64,000 bases of DNA from Claveliimonas intestinigallinarum (lineage in GTDB: Bacteria; Bacillota; Clostridia; Lachnospirales; Lachnospiraceae), in the NCBI GenBank assembly GCA_019115145.1, contig DXED01000030.1, forward strand, positions 186,001 through 250,000, given 5' to 3'. The position numbers and the translations under genes were made by a program. Within the stretch, counting starts at the first letter, position 1. Each line of letters begins with the position of its first letter. The notes below the pieces were generated by a model. That model did not search any database, was not told the origin of the DNA, and saw nothing but the letters and a program-made list of their open reading frames with translations. Shown one piece after another: positions 24,318-32,247 of the stretch.

Positions 24318-24346
24318 TTGCTATTTCTGTCCACTGATGCTATGAT
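24318..24346 (+). promoter_or_regulatory. Promoter of the small alarmone hydrolase gene
   Basis: TTGCTA (24318-24323), 17-base spacer, TATGAT (24341-24346), about 100 bases before the start codon. Confidence 0.55.
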
Positions 24347-24444
24347 GTAGGCATGATTCAGACAAGCGATATTTGCCGAGAGAGGAGATTTTAAAGGAAA
24401 TTATCATTAGCGATGGAAGCAGAGGATGAAAAAGAGGTATGAAT

Positions 24445-24981
24445 ATGATCGACAGGGCAATTGAATTTGCGACGAAGGCTCATGAAGGGCAGTTCCGGAA
24501 GGGGACAAGGCGTCCCTATATCGTGCACCCCATTGAGGTGAAGGAGATCGTGTCCACTATGACCCGGGATGAGGAAGTGATCAGCGCCGCGGTACTCCAC
24601 GACACAATTGAGGACTGTAAGGGAGTGACCAGGGAGGTGCTGGCGCTGGAGTTCAGTCCCAGGGTGGCGGCCATGGTGGCCGGAGAGAGCGAGGATAAGT
24701 CCAGGACCTGGATGGAGAGGAAGACCGCAACGATCCAGTCCATTGGGAACGCTCCCAGGGAAGTGCAGATGATCGGGCTTGCAGATAAATTGTCCAATAT
24801 GCGTGATATCGACCGGGATTACCCCAAGGTGGGCGAGGAGCTCTGGAACCGCTTCCGGATGAAAGATAAGAAAATGATCGGCTGGTACTACAAGGGTGTC
24901 CGGGATGCCCTTGCGAAGGACTTTCAGAAGGAACCGGTATTCCAGGAGTACTGCCGGCTGATCCGGAAGAATTTCGATTAG
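24445..24981 (+). CDS. HD-type small alarmone hydrolase (MESH1/SAH-like)
   Basis: A 178-residue protein that is essentially a stand-alone RelA/SpoT-type hydrolase domain. The segments AIEFATKAHEGQFRKGTRRP, YIVHPIEVKEIV, VLHDTIEDC (HD motif plus the ED pair of ppGpp hydrolases) and IGLADKLSNMRDI match MESH1 and bacterial SAH proteins. It should cleave the 3' pyrophosphate of (p)ppGpp, or possibly another nucleotide. ATG 24445 is best placed relative to AGAGG. A RelQ-type synthetase occurs 28 kb away in the same window. Confidence 0.82.
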   Translation: MIDRAIEFATKAHEGQFRKGTRRPYIVHPIEVKEIVSTMTRDEEVISAAVLHDTIEDCKGVTREVLALEFSPRVAAMVAGESEDKSRTWMERKTATIQSIGNAPREVQMIGLADKLSNMRDIDRDYPKVGEELWNRFRMKDKKMIGWYYKGVRDALAKDFQKEPVFQEYCRLIRKNFD

Positions 24982-24992
24982 AAGCATAGCAA

Positions 24993-25035
24993 GAGGGCCG
25001 GATATGCGGGATGTGACGCCTGCATATCCGGCCCT
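24993..25035. terminator. Hairpin between convergent genes
   Basis: AGGGCCGGATATGC pairs perfectly with GCATATCCGGCCCT across a 15-base loop between the alarmone hydrolase and the convergent membrane gene; T tracts are poor. Confidence 0.7.
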
Positions 25036-25057
25036 AATGATTTATCTGTCAGCTCTT

Positions 25058-25393
25058 CTACCCGCGCAGCTTCCTTTGAAGGACAGCCCTGAAAACACAC
25101 CCCAGTCCAAGCCCCATATATCCGTCCGCCAGGTACCAGAGGGCGTGGGAAAGGGCAGTGGCATTGTAGTGGATGGGAACTGTGGGCAGAAACAGGGCGC
25201 ACACGAGAAGCGGATAGGCATACTTGAAAGGCGTCCGGGACAGAGCACCCAGAAGAAGAGACAGAAGAAAGGAGGAGAACAGCAGGACAACCACCAGTCC
25301 CATCATATCAGTGGGGCCGGCGGTCAGGGGAAACAGATAAAACATGACAGCCTGTATCGCAGTGATCACAAGCTCTTTCCTGTACTTTTTCAT
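25058..25393 (-). CDS. Small integral membrane protein, unknown
   Basis: A 111-residue protein with about four hydrophobic segments (residues 8-24, 29-51, 58-73 and 82-103) joined by short basic loops (SRTPFKYAY, FRAVLQRKLRG). No family was recognised. It begins 32 bases after the bcp stop on the same strand and is probably co-transcribed with the peroxiredoxin. Good initial MKKYRKELVI and an AGGAGGG site support it as a real gene. Confidence 0.65.
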   Translation of the reverse strand: MKKYRKELVITAIQAVMFYLFPLTAGPTDMMGLVVVLLFSSFLLSLLLGALSRTPFKYAYPLLVCALFLPTVPIHYNATALSHALWYLADGYMGLGLGCVFRAVLQRKLRG

Positions 25394-25424
25394 TGTCCTG
25401 CCCTCCTTTCCGGGACGGGGGAGA

Positions 25425-25877
25425 CTACAGCTCTGCCAGCATCTGGGCCGGATTGTCGGCTGCCTTCACCTTTCCGAAGGCTTTGACGATGGTGCCCTCC
25501 TCATCGATCAGGTAGGTAGTGCGCACCACGCCCATGGTCTTCCTCCCGTACATATTTTTCTCCTTCCACACATCGTAGGCCTGGATGCAGGTGAGCTCCG
25601 GGTCAGAGAGCAGTGTGAAGGGAAGGCCGTATTTTTCCTCAAATTTCTTGTGGGAGGCCACGCTGTCCTTGCTGACGCCAAGGACGACAGCGCCCTTTTC
25701 GGCAAACTGGGGATAGAGATCCCCGAAGCCGCAGGCCTGCTTGGTACAGCCGGGAGTGTTGTCCTTGGGATAAAAATAGAGGATGACCTTCTTTCCCCTG
25801 TATTCCTCCAGCGTGTGCATGTCTCCGTTCTGGTCCGGCAGAGAAAATGCCGGCGCCTTTGTTCCGATTTCTAACAT
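25425..25877 (-). CDS. bcp: Thioredoxin-dependent thiol peroxidase (Bcp/PrxQ)
   Basis: A 150-residue peroxiredoxin of the Bcp/PrxQ group, which reduces hydrogen and organic peroxides with thioredoxin electrons. The peroxidatic Cys44 sits in PKDNTPGCTKQACGF and Cys49 is the helix-located resolving cysteine. Other marks are GTKAPAFSLPDQNG, VVLGVSKDSVASHKKFEEKY and the C-terminal RTTYLIDEEGTI. The length is typical. It is preceded by AGGAGGAACC. Confidence 0.94.
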   Translation of the reverse strand: MLEIGTKAPAFSLPDQNGDMHTLEEYRGKKVILYFYPKDNTPGCTKQACGFGDLYPQFAEKGAVVLGVSKDSVASHKKFEEKYGLPFTLLSDPELTCIQAYDVWKEKNMYGRKTMGVVRTTYLIDEEGTIVKAFGKVKAADNPAQMLAEL

Positions 25878-25961
25878 AGTGGTTCCTCCTTTAGTCTGAA
25901 ATTTTATTCTGAAATGAAAGGGATCCCTCAGCTTGCGCAGGGAAGGTGTCCATGCGAAGCC

Positions 25962-26570
25962 TTATGATCCTATGTCTGTATCCCTTTCTTTTTCAGGAGC
26001 GGTGTTTTCCTCTCTGACGAGACTGACCCGCAGAAAGCTTTCTTTTACTTTGGCGGCATACTGCAGCTCATAGAACGTCTTTCCCTCCAGCATGGCCTGT
26101 GAGATAGCTTCTGTCTCCCTCTGGACATCCGCCCCGTGGGCATACCAGCCGAGCATGGTTCTGTTCTCGCCCCAGAAGGAGGAGCTGTCCATTCCGAAAA
26201 GGGCAAAATGAGGTACGTCCGGGCGGGTGGACACACGCATGGACATTACCTTATAGCAGTTGACCAGCTGTTTGCCGTCATGGCTGCGGATCATGATCTT
26301 GCCCGTGGACACTGGTGTGGGGGCGGGCTGTGACTGACCATCAGGAGCGGTGCCTGGATGCTCCGGGCTGTCAGACTGGTCTGAAACAAGATAGTCCAGG
26401 GAGACCTTCAGTATCCGGGAGAGGGATATCATTTTCTCCATCTCCGGGTATCCGTTTCCCTGCTCCCAGCGGGAAATAGCCTGCCTGCTGACGTGTAGCT
26501 GCTCGGCCAGCTCCTCCTGGGAAATCTTTCTTTCTTTTCTTACTGTGCGAAGATTTTCACCAAAGCTCAT
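25962..26570 (-). CDS. XRE family regulator with extended C-terminal domain
   Basis: A 202-residue protein. Residues 1-65 are a Cro/CI helix-turn-helix (FGENLRTVRKERKISQEELA, EQLHVSRQAISRWEQGNGYP). A proline- and serine-rich linker (about 66-90, SPEHPGTAPDGQSQPAPTPV) leads to a domain of about 100 residues (IMIRSHDGKQLVNCYKVMSM...) that appears to be a sensor module of unknown type. It is followed on the same strand, after an 84-base gap, by bcp. A role in stress gene control is possible. Confidence 0.82.
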   Translation of the reverse strand: MSFGENLRTVRKERKISQEELAEQLHVSRQAISRWEQGNGYPEMEKMISLSRILKVSLDYLVSDQSDSPEHPGTAPDGQSQPAPTPVSTGKIMIRSHDGKQLVNCYKVMSMRVSTRPDVPHFALFGMDSSSFWGENRTMLGWYAHGADVQRETEAISQAMLEGKTFYELQYAAKVKESFLRVSLVREENTAPEKERDTDIGS

Positions 26571-26606
26571 AGGGGTGCCTCCTTATATGTATGATATGCT
26601 GTCAGA

Positions 26607-26631
26607 GCCGGCCGCTTCCATGTGCGGCTGG
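26607..26631 (-). terminator. Hairpin downstream of the alkD remnant
   Basis: GCCGGCCGC pairs with GCGGCTGGC (one G-U) around a 7-base loop; the T tract is weak. Confidence 0.4.
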
Positions 26632-26735
26632 CATTCGTGGTATGCCTGGATTATAGCGGAAATGCCCTGAGCAGGCCACCAACCCTGGCTTGCAGAAGCG
26701 CAACCTGGGGTTGTATCTTATATATCAGAGGCATA

Positions 26736-27229
26736 TCAGAGGTATTTTGATCCCTCCCGGATGCTCAGCTTGTCCAGCTTCGCCTCATAGGTGCGGATAA
26801 AGTCTCTCACCCACTCAGGATCCGTCTTTGAGTAATCCCGCAGGCTCCAGCCAATGGCCTTGTTGATGAAAAATTCCCGGCTGCCAAGATTGTTGACAAG
26901 GATTTTCTCCAGCAGCGCTGTGTTGGTCTTTTTTTCCGGCCAAGCTGATGGTCGATGGCAATCCTGCGAAGCCAGAAGTCCTCGTCCAGAGACCACTCCA
27001 GCATCAGGGCATTCACCCGGCTGTCCTGAAGGCCAATGCTTCCGATGATCTGGTCAAAGAGATCAATGGTGTCCCACCACTGCTTTGTCTTGATGTAGGT
27101 TCTGATTTTCGGAATGTCCTCATAGGTGAGGCGGGCCTGCATGGTTTTCAGGTAATCCCCCACCAGATACTGAAATTCCCGGTGCTCGTCCGCATAGCAC
27201 TGATCAAGGAAAGTTTTCCCTGTTCCGGT
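26736..27229 (-). pseudogene. Decayed DNA alkylation repair (AlkD-like) gene: 5'-truncated and frameshifted
   Basis: Two overlapping minus-strand frames together read as the C-terminal two thirds of an AlkD-like HEAT-repeat DNA glycosylase. One contains CYADEHREFQYLVGDYLKTM through WLRRIAIDHQLGR, the other KKTNTALLEKILVNNLGSRE, INKAIGWSLRDYSKTDPEWV and the terminal LSIREGSKYL. They join at a run of seven A residues on the minus strand (near 26932-26938); one extra A would restore the frame. About 70 N-terminal residues are absent: the reading frame enters directly from the stop codon of the XRE gene at 27230. The gene is presumably inactive. Confidence 0.82.
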
Positions 27230-27595
27230 TCATTTCTGCACCTCCCGCAGCAGATCCTCTGGCTCCACTCCAAACAGCTTTGCCAGGGCAATGAGATTGG
27301 TAGTGGTGGGCTCCGAGGTGCCGTTTTCCCATTTGGACACAGCCTGCCTGCTGATGCCCAGCGCCTGGGCCACGAATTCCTGGGTCATTCCCCTGTCCGT
27401 GCGGTGCTTCTTCAGCACTTCGCCAAGAGATTTTCTTGTCCTGGCCGTTTCCGGGTTCACATTGCCGGACCGGATGTATTTCCTCAGGGCCTTCACGACT
27501 AAAATAAAGAGATAGACGCCGCCCACAAAGCTCCCAAGGATAAAAATGAGATTAAAAAATGCAATGACAACAGATAATGAGGATAAAATTTCCAT
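27230..27595 (-). CDS. Membrane-anchored XRE-type regulator
   Basis: A 121-residue protein with an unusual order: an N-terminal hydrophobic segment (about residues 6-36, LSVVIAFFNLIFILGSFVGG through FILVVKAL) followed by a basic linker and a C-terminal Cro/CI helix-turn-helix (about 58-118; LGEVLKKHRTDRGMTQEFVA, QALGISRQAVSKWENGTSEP). It therefore appears to be a DNA-binding protein tethered to the membrane. ATG 27595 follows GGAGGGAG. Its stop codon directly precedes the in-frame remnant of alkD, so its own 3' end may have been reshaped by the deletion. Confidence 0.8.
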   Translation of the reverse strand: MEILSSLSVVIAFFNLIFILGSFVGGVYLFILVVKALRKYIRSGNVNPETARTRKSLGEVLKKHRTDRGMTQEFVAQALGISRQAVSKWENGTSEPTTTNLIALAKLFGVEPEDLLREVQK

Positions 27596-27708
27596 ATATG
27601 CTCCCTCCTTTTGATAGAAACAGCATAGCATGTATGTGCAGTTGTCTCTATCAACCCGGGCGCAACTTTGCGGTTGCGCGCAAAATTTCTGTGTCCTTGG
27701 CCTCCGGG

Positions 27709-28524
27709 TCAGGCTCTGCAGATTGTCCTTGCGTACTTTTTTTCGGAGTCTTGGGTTACCCTTATCTTTCCCTGTTCTATGAATGTGTCAATCCTTTGGG
27801 CATACCACCAGTCGTAGGTCCCCACCGGGTATTTCCCCAGGATATTCCCGATGAGAAAGGCCTGCTTTAGGGGCTTGTCGGTGAGCTCCCTCCATATAAG
27901 AAAATCATAGAACTCTTCAGGGACGCTGAGCAGGTTCCCGTTGATGACAGCGCGAAGAGGGGCGTTTTCCCCTCGCAGGTCTTCCCACAGCAGCGCGTAC
28001 ATTTCCCGTTCTGAAGAGGAAAGCGGTTTTTCCAGAGGCAGAAAGTGCCGGAATTCATCGTGGGACACCTCAGCCCAGCTCCGGCAGGATACAATGCGGC
28101 TGCCGTTTGTCCTGTATCTTGGAAGCTCCACTGCGGAGACGGGATTTTTGTAAGACTTCATCCAAGCGCAGAGGAAGCAGAGACCGCAGAGGGAGTAGGG
28201 GCTGTGACTGTACCAGATCCTAACAGCCCGGCCCTGCCTTAGATATTCTTCCAGCCGGGCCAGCCCGCGGATGTAAGAGGCGCCGGCTTCCTTTAGCTCC
28301 CGGCAGGCAGCCTCGTCATGTCCATCCTGGTCCTGGCTGTACATGGAGAAGATCAGCTCCTGCCGGTAGGAGCTGTCTATTGCTTCCTGGATATCGCCGA
28401 TGTCCAGCATGAAGGCGAGACAGATCACCGTGTCCGGCTCGCCCTCCTCTGCCGGGAGTGCGCGGATGGTTTTGGCATATTTCATGCAGGCTGCCTCGCT
28501 CTCGCCAAACAAAATGTCAACCAT
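27709..28524 (-). CDS. DUF1835 (plus DUF3658) domain protein
   Basis: A 271-residue protein of unknown function. The start MVDILFGESEAACMKYAKTI and the middle AVRIWYSHSPYSLCGLCFLC are typical of DUF1835, and the C-terminal third (SEREMYALLWEDLRGENAPL through LIGNILGKYPVGTYDWWYAQ) of DUF3658. These proteins often occur alone near regulators. The cysteine cluster SLCGLCFLCAW is notable. It has its own promoter region, divergent from the Rpn-like gene. Confidence 0.75.
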   Translation of the reverse strand: MVDILFGESEAACMKYAKTIRALPAEEGEPDTVICLAFMLDIGDIQEAIDSSYRQELIFSMYSQDQDGHDEAACRELKEAGASYIRGLARLEEYLRQGRAVRIWYSHSPYSLCGLCFLCAWMKSYKNPVSAVELPRYRTNGSRIVSCRSWAEVSHDEFRHFLPLEKPLSSSEREMYALLWEDLRGENAPLRAVINGNLLSVPEEFYDFLIWRELTDKPLKQAFLIGNILGKYPVGTYDWWYAQRIDTFIEQGKIRVTQDSEKKYARTICRA

Positions 28525-28647
28525 AATCTGCGTCCTCCTTTGCGTCCCTTTTATTGCCTGTAGTATTATCCATAGTGTATCATCTCTGCCCCCCAGTGTC
28601 TATTATTTCCACAAAATCGTTTTCATAAATTTGTGCAATGTGTCCTA

Positions 28648-28676
28648 TTGCCATCCGCGTCTGTTTTCTATATAAT
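28648..28676 (+). promoter_or_regulatory. Promoter in the 335-base gap before the Rpn-like gene
   Basis: TTGCCA (28648-28653), 17-base spacer, TATAAT (28671-28676). The predicted leader of about 175 bases contains small stems (CAGAG/CTCTG near 28689-28708 and GGCTGCC/GGCAGCC at 28711-28725). Nothing else was recognised in this gap. Confidence 0.5.
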
Positions 28677-28859
28677 GTAAACCATCTACAGAGGAAATCT
28701 TTTCTCTGAGGCTGCCTGGCAGCCATTCTTATTTATGATCATCCGGCGTTTGTCCGGGGCGGGTTCCGCCACATGAAATTCCTTTTTCTGAAGTCTGCAG
28801 ACAGGTGAAAAGGTTGCAGTCTGTTGTTTTTATGTCTATAATGGAGGTGTGACATCTTT

Positions 28860-29819
28860 ATGTGCACGACGAAAAAAGTAAATATGATAAATGTGGATGA
28901 CTCAGAATATCCCACCGCTGACCGGGAGTACAAGGACCGGCTCTTCCGGCTTGTGTTCAACAACAGGGAGGATCTTTTGTCCCTCTACAACGCCGTGGCA
29001 GGCGCACAGTACGAGGACCCGGAGGAGCTGGAGATCAACACTCTGGGAAATGTGCTCTATCTTTCCATGAAAAATGACATTTCCTTCCTTGTCAGCGGCA
29101 CCCTGAACCTGTACAAGCATCAGAGCACCTACAATCCCAATATGCCCATGCGGGGCGTGCTGTGCTTTGCAAGGCTGTACGGGAAGATCATTGCCCGGGA
29201 CAACATCAATATCTACAGCTCCAGCCCCAAGAAGTTCCCCCTTCCCCAGCACATCGTGTTTTACAATGGGACGAGAGACCAGCCGGACCGGACAGTCCTG
29301 CGGCTCTCCGACCTTTTTGAGAGGTGTGGGGAGGGACAGTCCCCGGCGCTGGAATGTACTACAGTGATGCTGAACATCAACTACGGCCACAACCGGGCTC
29401 TTGTGGAGAAGTGCCGGCGGCTGGAGGAGTACGCGATCTTTGTGGACAGGGTGCGGAGGAACCTGGAGACAGCAGGGCCTCTGGAGGAGGCGCTCATGCA
29501 GACTATTGACGACTGCATCCAGGACGGAATTCTGAGGGACATCCTGATCCAGCAGAAGGCGGAGGTGATGCAGATGATACTGGAGACATTTGACAAGGAA
29601 AGCTATGAAAAGGCTGTAAAGAGCGAGGCCTACGAGGACGGCTACCAGGCCGGAATGGATGAGGGCTACCAGGCCGGGAAAGAGTCTGTGCTGAAGGAAC
29701 AGGTAAAGAAAAAGCTGTCCAGGGGAAAGACAGCACAGGAAATCGCGGAGGATTTAGAGGAGAGCCTTGAGACGGTGGAAGAGCTGATCACTCAGCTTTC
29801 CGACAAGGCTTCTCCATAG
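28860..29819 (+). CDS. Rpn family PD-(D/E)XK nuclease / transposase-like protein
   Basis: A 319-residue protein of the Rpn/YhgA-like (PDDEXK transposase) family. The core shows YKDRLFRLVFNNREDLLSLY, the D..EINTLGNVLYLSMKNDIS segment and QSTYNPNMPMRGVLCFARLY, which correspond to the usual DxxFK, E-L-L and EHQS...RxxxY blocks. Several catalytic positions look degenerate. The C-terminal 60 residues carry a repeat, DGYQAGMDEGYQAGKE, and a helix-turn-helix-like end (QEIAEDLEESLETVEELI). Rpn proteins cut DNA and promote RecA-independent recombination. GGAGGT precedes ATG 28860. The end overlaps the convergent GNAT gene by 32 bases. Confidence 0.78.
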   Translation: MCTTKKVNMINVDDSEYPTADREYKDRLFRLVFNNREDLLSLYNAVAGAQYEDPEELEINTLGNVLYLSMKNDISFLVSGTLNLYKHQSTYNPNMPMRGVLCFARLYGKIIARDNINIYSSSPKKFPLPQHIVFYNGTRDQPDRTVLRLSDLFERCGEGQSPALECTTVMLNINYGHNRALVEKCRRLEEYAIFVDRVRRNLETAGPLEEALMQTIDDCIQDGILRDILIQQKAEVMQMILETFDKESYEKAVKSEAYEDGYQAGMDEGYQAGKESVLKEQVKKKLSRGKTAQEIAEDLEESLETVEELITQLSDKASP

Positions 29820-30264
29820 TGTAGTTCGTCAGCTGAATACCGCAGCGCTCCACGGTCTGTTCTTTTATAACGCGGTATCCTCTTTTTTCAAAAAAAGGCT
29901 TTGCGGTGATGGAAGCGTGGGTTGTAAACCGGGCACAGAGAAGCTCCGGGGAGAGGTAGGACTCCAGGCGGTCGCAGATGGCAGTGGCTATGCCCTGGCG
30001 CTGAAAATCCTTATGCACATAGAGGCGGTCCAGGTAGCCGGCGTTGTCCATATCGCCAAATCCGGTGATGATACCGGCTTCCTCCGCAATAATAGTGTGG
30101 TGGGCCAGGAGCGTGGCCTGCCACCTTTCCATATCCAGCTCCTGTGGAGCCCACGCATCCAGCTGCTTGGGGGTGTAATCCCGGGCGCAGACCGCGTGGA
30201 CCGTATCATGGAACAGGCGGATGACGGCGGCAAGGTCGTTTGAGGTATATGCTCTGTAAATCAT
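29788..30264 (-). CDS. GNAT family N-acetyltransferase
   Basis: A 158-residue acetyltransferase. YLDRLYVHKDFQRQGIATAI provides the beta-4 strand and acetyl-CoA loop (QRQGIA); ARFTTHASITAKPFFEKRGY is the closing motif. The IRLFHDTVHAV and YTPKQLDAWAPQ segments are typical of a widespread group that includes YafP-like enzymes. It overlaps the upstream Cys-rich gene by 4 bases (ATGA), so the two are translationally coupled, and overlaps the convergent Rpn-like gene by 32 bases. Confidence 0.86.
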   Translation of the reverse strand: MIYRAYTSNDLAAVIRLFHDTVHAVCARDYTPKQLDAWAPQELDMERWQATLLAHHTIIAEEAGIITGFGDMDNAGYLDRLYVHKDFQRQGIATAICDRLESYLSPELLCARFTTHASITAKPFFEKRGYRVIKEQTVERCGIQLTNYTMEKPCRKAE

Positions 30265-30590
30265 AGGTCTTTTCTCAGAACCTCCTTTGGCGGCTCGATC
30301 TCATTGGCCAGCGTGTGCTCGGTGAGCTCAGACAGGAGACGGAGCTTTTTGTTCAGCATGGGCCTCATGCAGTTGGGGACATGCTCCTGGTGTGCCCTGT
30401 GTATGGCCACGCATTCCTTGCAGTTGCCGTGATAGCGGCACGCCTTTTTGCAGGGGCAGTGATCCTTATCTTTGTATTCCTCTCTGAACTGAGCGGCAAA
30501 TTCTTCCTGGAGCTTCAGGCCTTCGGCCCGGTTTCCCCTGTGAAACTCTCTCATTGCTTCCAGCTCTTTTGGATTGTTTTCTATGATCAT
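30261..30590 (-). CDS. Small cysteine-rich protein
   Basis: A 109-residue hydrophilic protein. Its middle has a probable metal-binding cluster, DHCPCKKACRYHGNCKEC, with a further His/Cys run (VAIHRAHQEHVPNCM). The ends are helical and charged. I do not recognise a named family with certainty. It is translationally coupled to the GNAT acetyltransferase, suggesting a shared small pathway. AGGAACC precedes the start. Confidence 0.65.
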   Translation of the reverse strand: MIIENNPKELEAMREFHRGNRAEGLKLQEEFAAQFREEYKDKDHCPCKKACRYHGNCKECVAIHRAHQEHVPNCMRPMLNKKLRLLSELTEHTLANEIEPPKEVLRKDL

Positions 30591-30830
30591 AGGTTCCTCC
30601 TGAAATAATGGGGCTTATTTGCGGCTGCTGTTATCTTACAGGGGACAGTGTATCACTGCCCCCTGGGAATGTCCACATTTTTCAGGAAATTACTGAAGGG
30701 AATTCACTACAGGTCGATCCTGTAGTACTGGGAAAGTCTTCCCTTTTCCTATCTGTCACACTCACAGACCAGCCTGCCGCCCTGCCTGCGTTTCCTGGCC
30801 GGTCATAGGGGTACCTCCCGTTCTACCTAT

Positions 30831-31181
30831 CTACCTGACGGGCGTGTAGTCAATCTCTGACTCTTCCTCAGTGGCCTCCAGCTTGAAGATGACAGGACGC
30901 AGTCCGTCATTGCAGGAGACAATGGCGACGCCCGGTTTTCTGATCCAGTCTCCGTAGTAGAAGAGATCCTTCCCGGCACCGTGGGCCAGGGCGAATACAT
31001 ACTGGTAGATGGCCTTCCAGGCCTCATCGCACATGCCATCAGGCTTTGCGTAGTCCGCATAGAAGACCTGGCCTGCCTTCAGCATGGGACAGGGGGTCAG
31101 TCCCTCAATGCCGTACTCATCGGCCAGCTCCTTGTCAAGAGTGGTTTTCAGAACAGTGATCTTTACGCGTTTCATCATCAA
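30831..31181 (-). CDS. TIGR04076 family protein
   Basis: A 116-residue protein matching the TIGR04076 pattern: VKITVLKTTLDKELADEYG, then a conserved Cys in GLTPCPMLKAGQVF, CDEAWKAIYQYVFALAHGAG, FYYGDWIRKPGVAIVSCNDG and LRPVIFKLEATE. The function is unknown. Three tandem ATGs (31181, 31178, 31175) leave the exact start open. It is divergent from the frameshifted Crp/Fnr regulator. The 240-base stretch after its stop (30591-30830) contains only a CTACAGG/CCTGTAG inverted pair at 30709-30727. Confidence 0.78.
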   Translation of the reverse strand: MMMKRVKITVLKTTLDKELADEYGIEGLTPCPMLKAGQVFYADYAKPDGMCDEAWKAIYQYVFALAHGAGKDLFYYGDWIRKPGVAIVSCNDGLRPVIFKLEATEEESEIDYTPVR

Positions 31182-31320
31182 ATATTACCTCCGTTTTTAT
31201 GCTTTTTTGATGGCCTCTGCCGCGGCGCTAGGAGCGGACAGGATCAGACCTTGCAGGCGGACGCCGGAATGTATTATTATGAAATTATCTTAAAACGCAG
31301 TCCAGAAAGGGGGAGCTGCC

Positions 31321-31990
31321 ATGCAGACGCCCAGATATATTTTTGCAGATGATTTTTCTGCATTTGAAACCTTTTTTAAGTCTGTTCCGGGGAGACGGTG
31401 TTCCTTTAAAAAGGGAGACAGTCTGTGGGCACCGGGACAGCCCTTCTCGCCGGTCTATTACATCCTGTCCGGGCTGGCCCTGACCTGCATCCACCACGAG
31501 GAGGGGCACAGGAAGATCCTCTCCTTTCACGGAAAAGGAACCGTTTTCCCGGTCTATCACAGTAATCGGTTTAAAATAGAAAAATCCATTGTCACCCAGG
31601 CCCTGGAGGATGTGGAAGCGCTGGAATTTTCCCCGTCCCAGTTCCGCCGCATGATGGAAGAAAGCTTTCCTCTCACAGAGACGGTCATTGACTGGTATGC
31701 ATCCTACGTCAATCTGCTCCTCTATGAGACGGCGCACCAGGAATACAACAGCGCCTTCATAAAGCTGTGCAACCTGCTCTATCTCCTGGCAGAGAGAGGA
31801 GATGGAGGCGGGCCCAGTGATTTATCTGAGCCAGGAGGAACTGGCGGATATCCTTGCTGCCAACCGGGTCAATCTTTCCAGAAATCTCTCTCGTCTCCGG
31901 CAGGAGGGCATTATTGCCACAGGACGGAAGCAGATCCGCATCCTCCGGCCGGACCTGCTGGCAGCCCACTGCTCCAGCGAGACGCTGTGA
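31321..31990 (+). pseudogene. Crp/Fnr family regulator split by a frameshift
   Basis: The first 155 codons encode a cyclic-nucleotide-binding-like domain (FSPVYYILSGLALTCIHHEE, ILSFHGKGTVFPVY) and the dimer helix (YASYVNLLLYETAHQEYNSA through LLYLLAERG). The DNA-binding helix-turn-helix (IYLSQEELADILAANRVNLS, RNLSRLRQEGIIATGRKQIR) follows in the +2 frame and ends at 31990. The break is in a short GA repeat around 31793-31802; one additional GA would restore a normal protein of about 223 residues. Either the gene is inactive, or it switches by slippage, or this is an assembly error. It has a good GGGGGAG ribosome site. Confidence 0.8.
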
Positions 31991-32247
31991 CAGCGGAACA
32001 CAGCCGTCCGGCTCCCGCTGTTCCGGATATTACATTATTATTGCACATGATTATCATACACGAGATCAGAAGGATTGTCTGTAGTCCAGGCTACAGAGAG
32101 TACTCTGATTTTTCTGTCATTCAAAAACGGGATGTGCTATAATTGATGATGTATGATGCGGGGCAAAAATCCATGCATTTTTGGTGGTATGCAGACGGCA
32201 TGTGACGATGCGGCTACGTGCGGACCCCGCAGTGCCAGGGAGGACTT

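Noticed and set aside
28814..28842. Promoter TTGCAG-N17-TATAAT just before the Rpn-like gene
   Set aside because: Transcription would begin at or after the ribosome binding site, so it cannot be the working promoter for ATG 28860 unless the message is leaderless.
28860..29819. Rpn-like gene as part of a transposon
   Set aside because: No terminal inverted repeats, target duplication or second transposon gene was seen around it.
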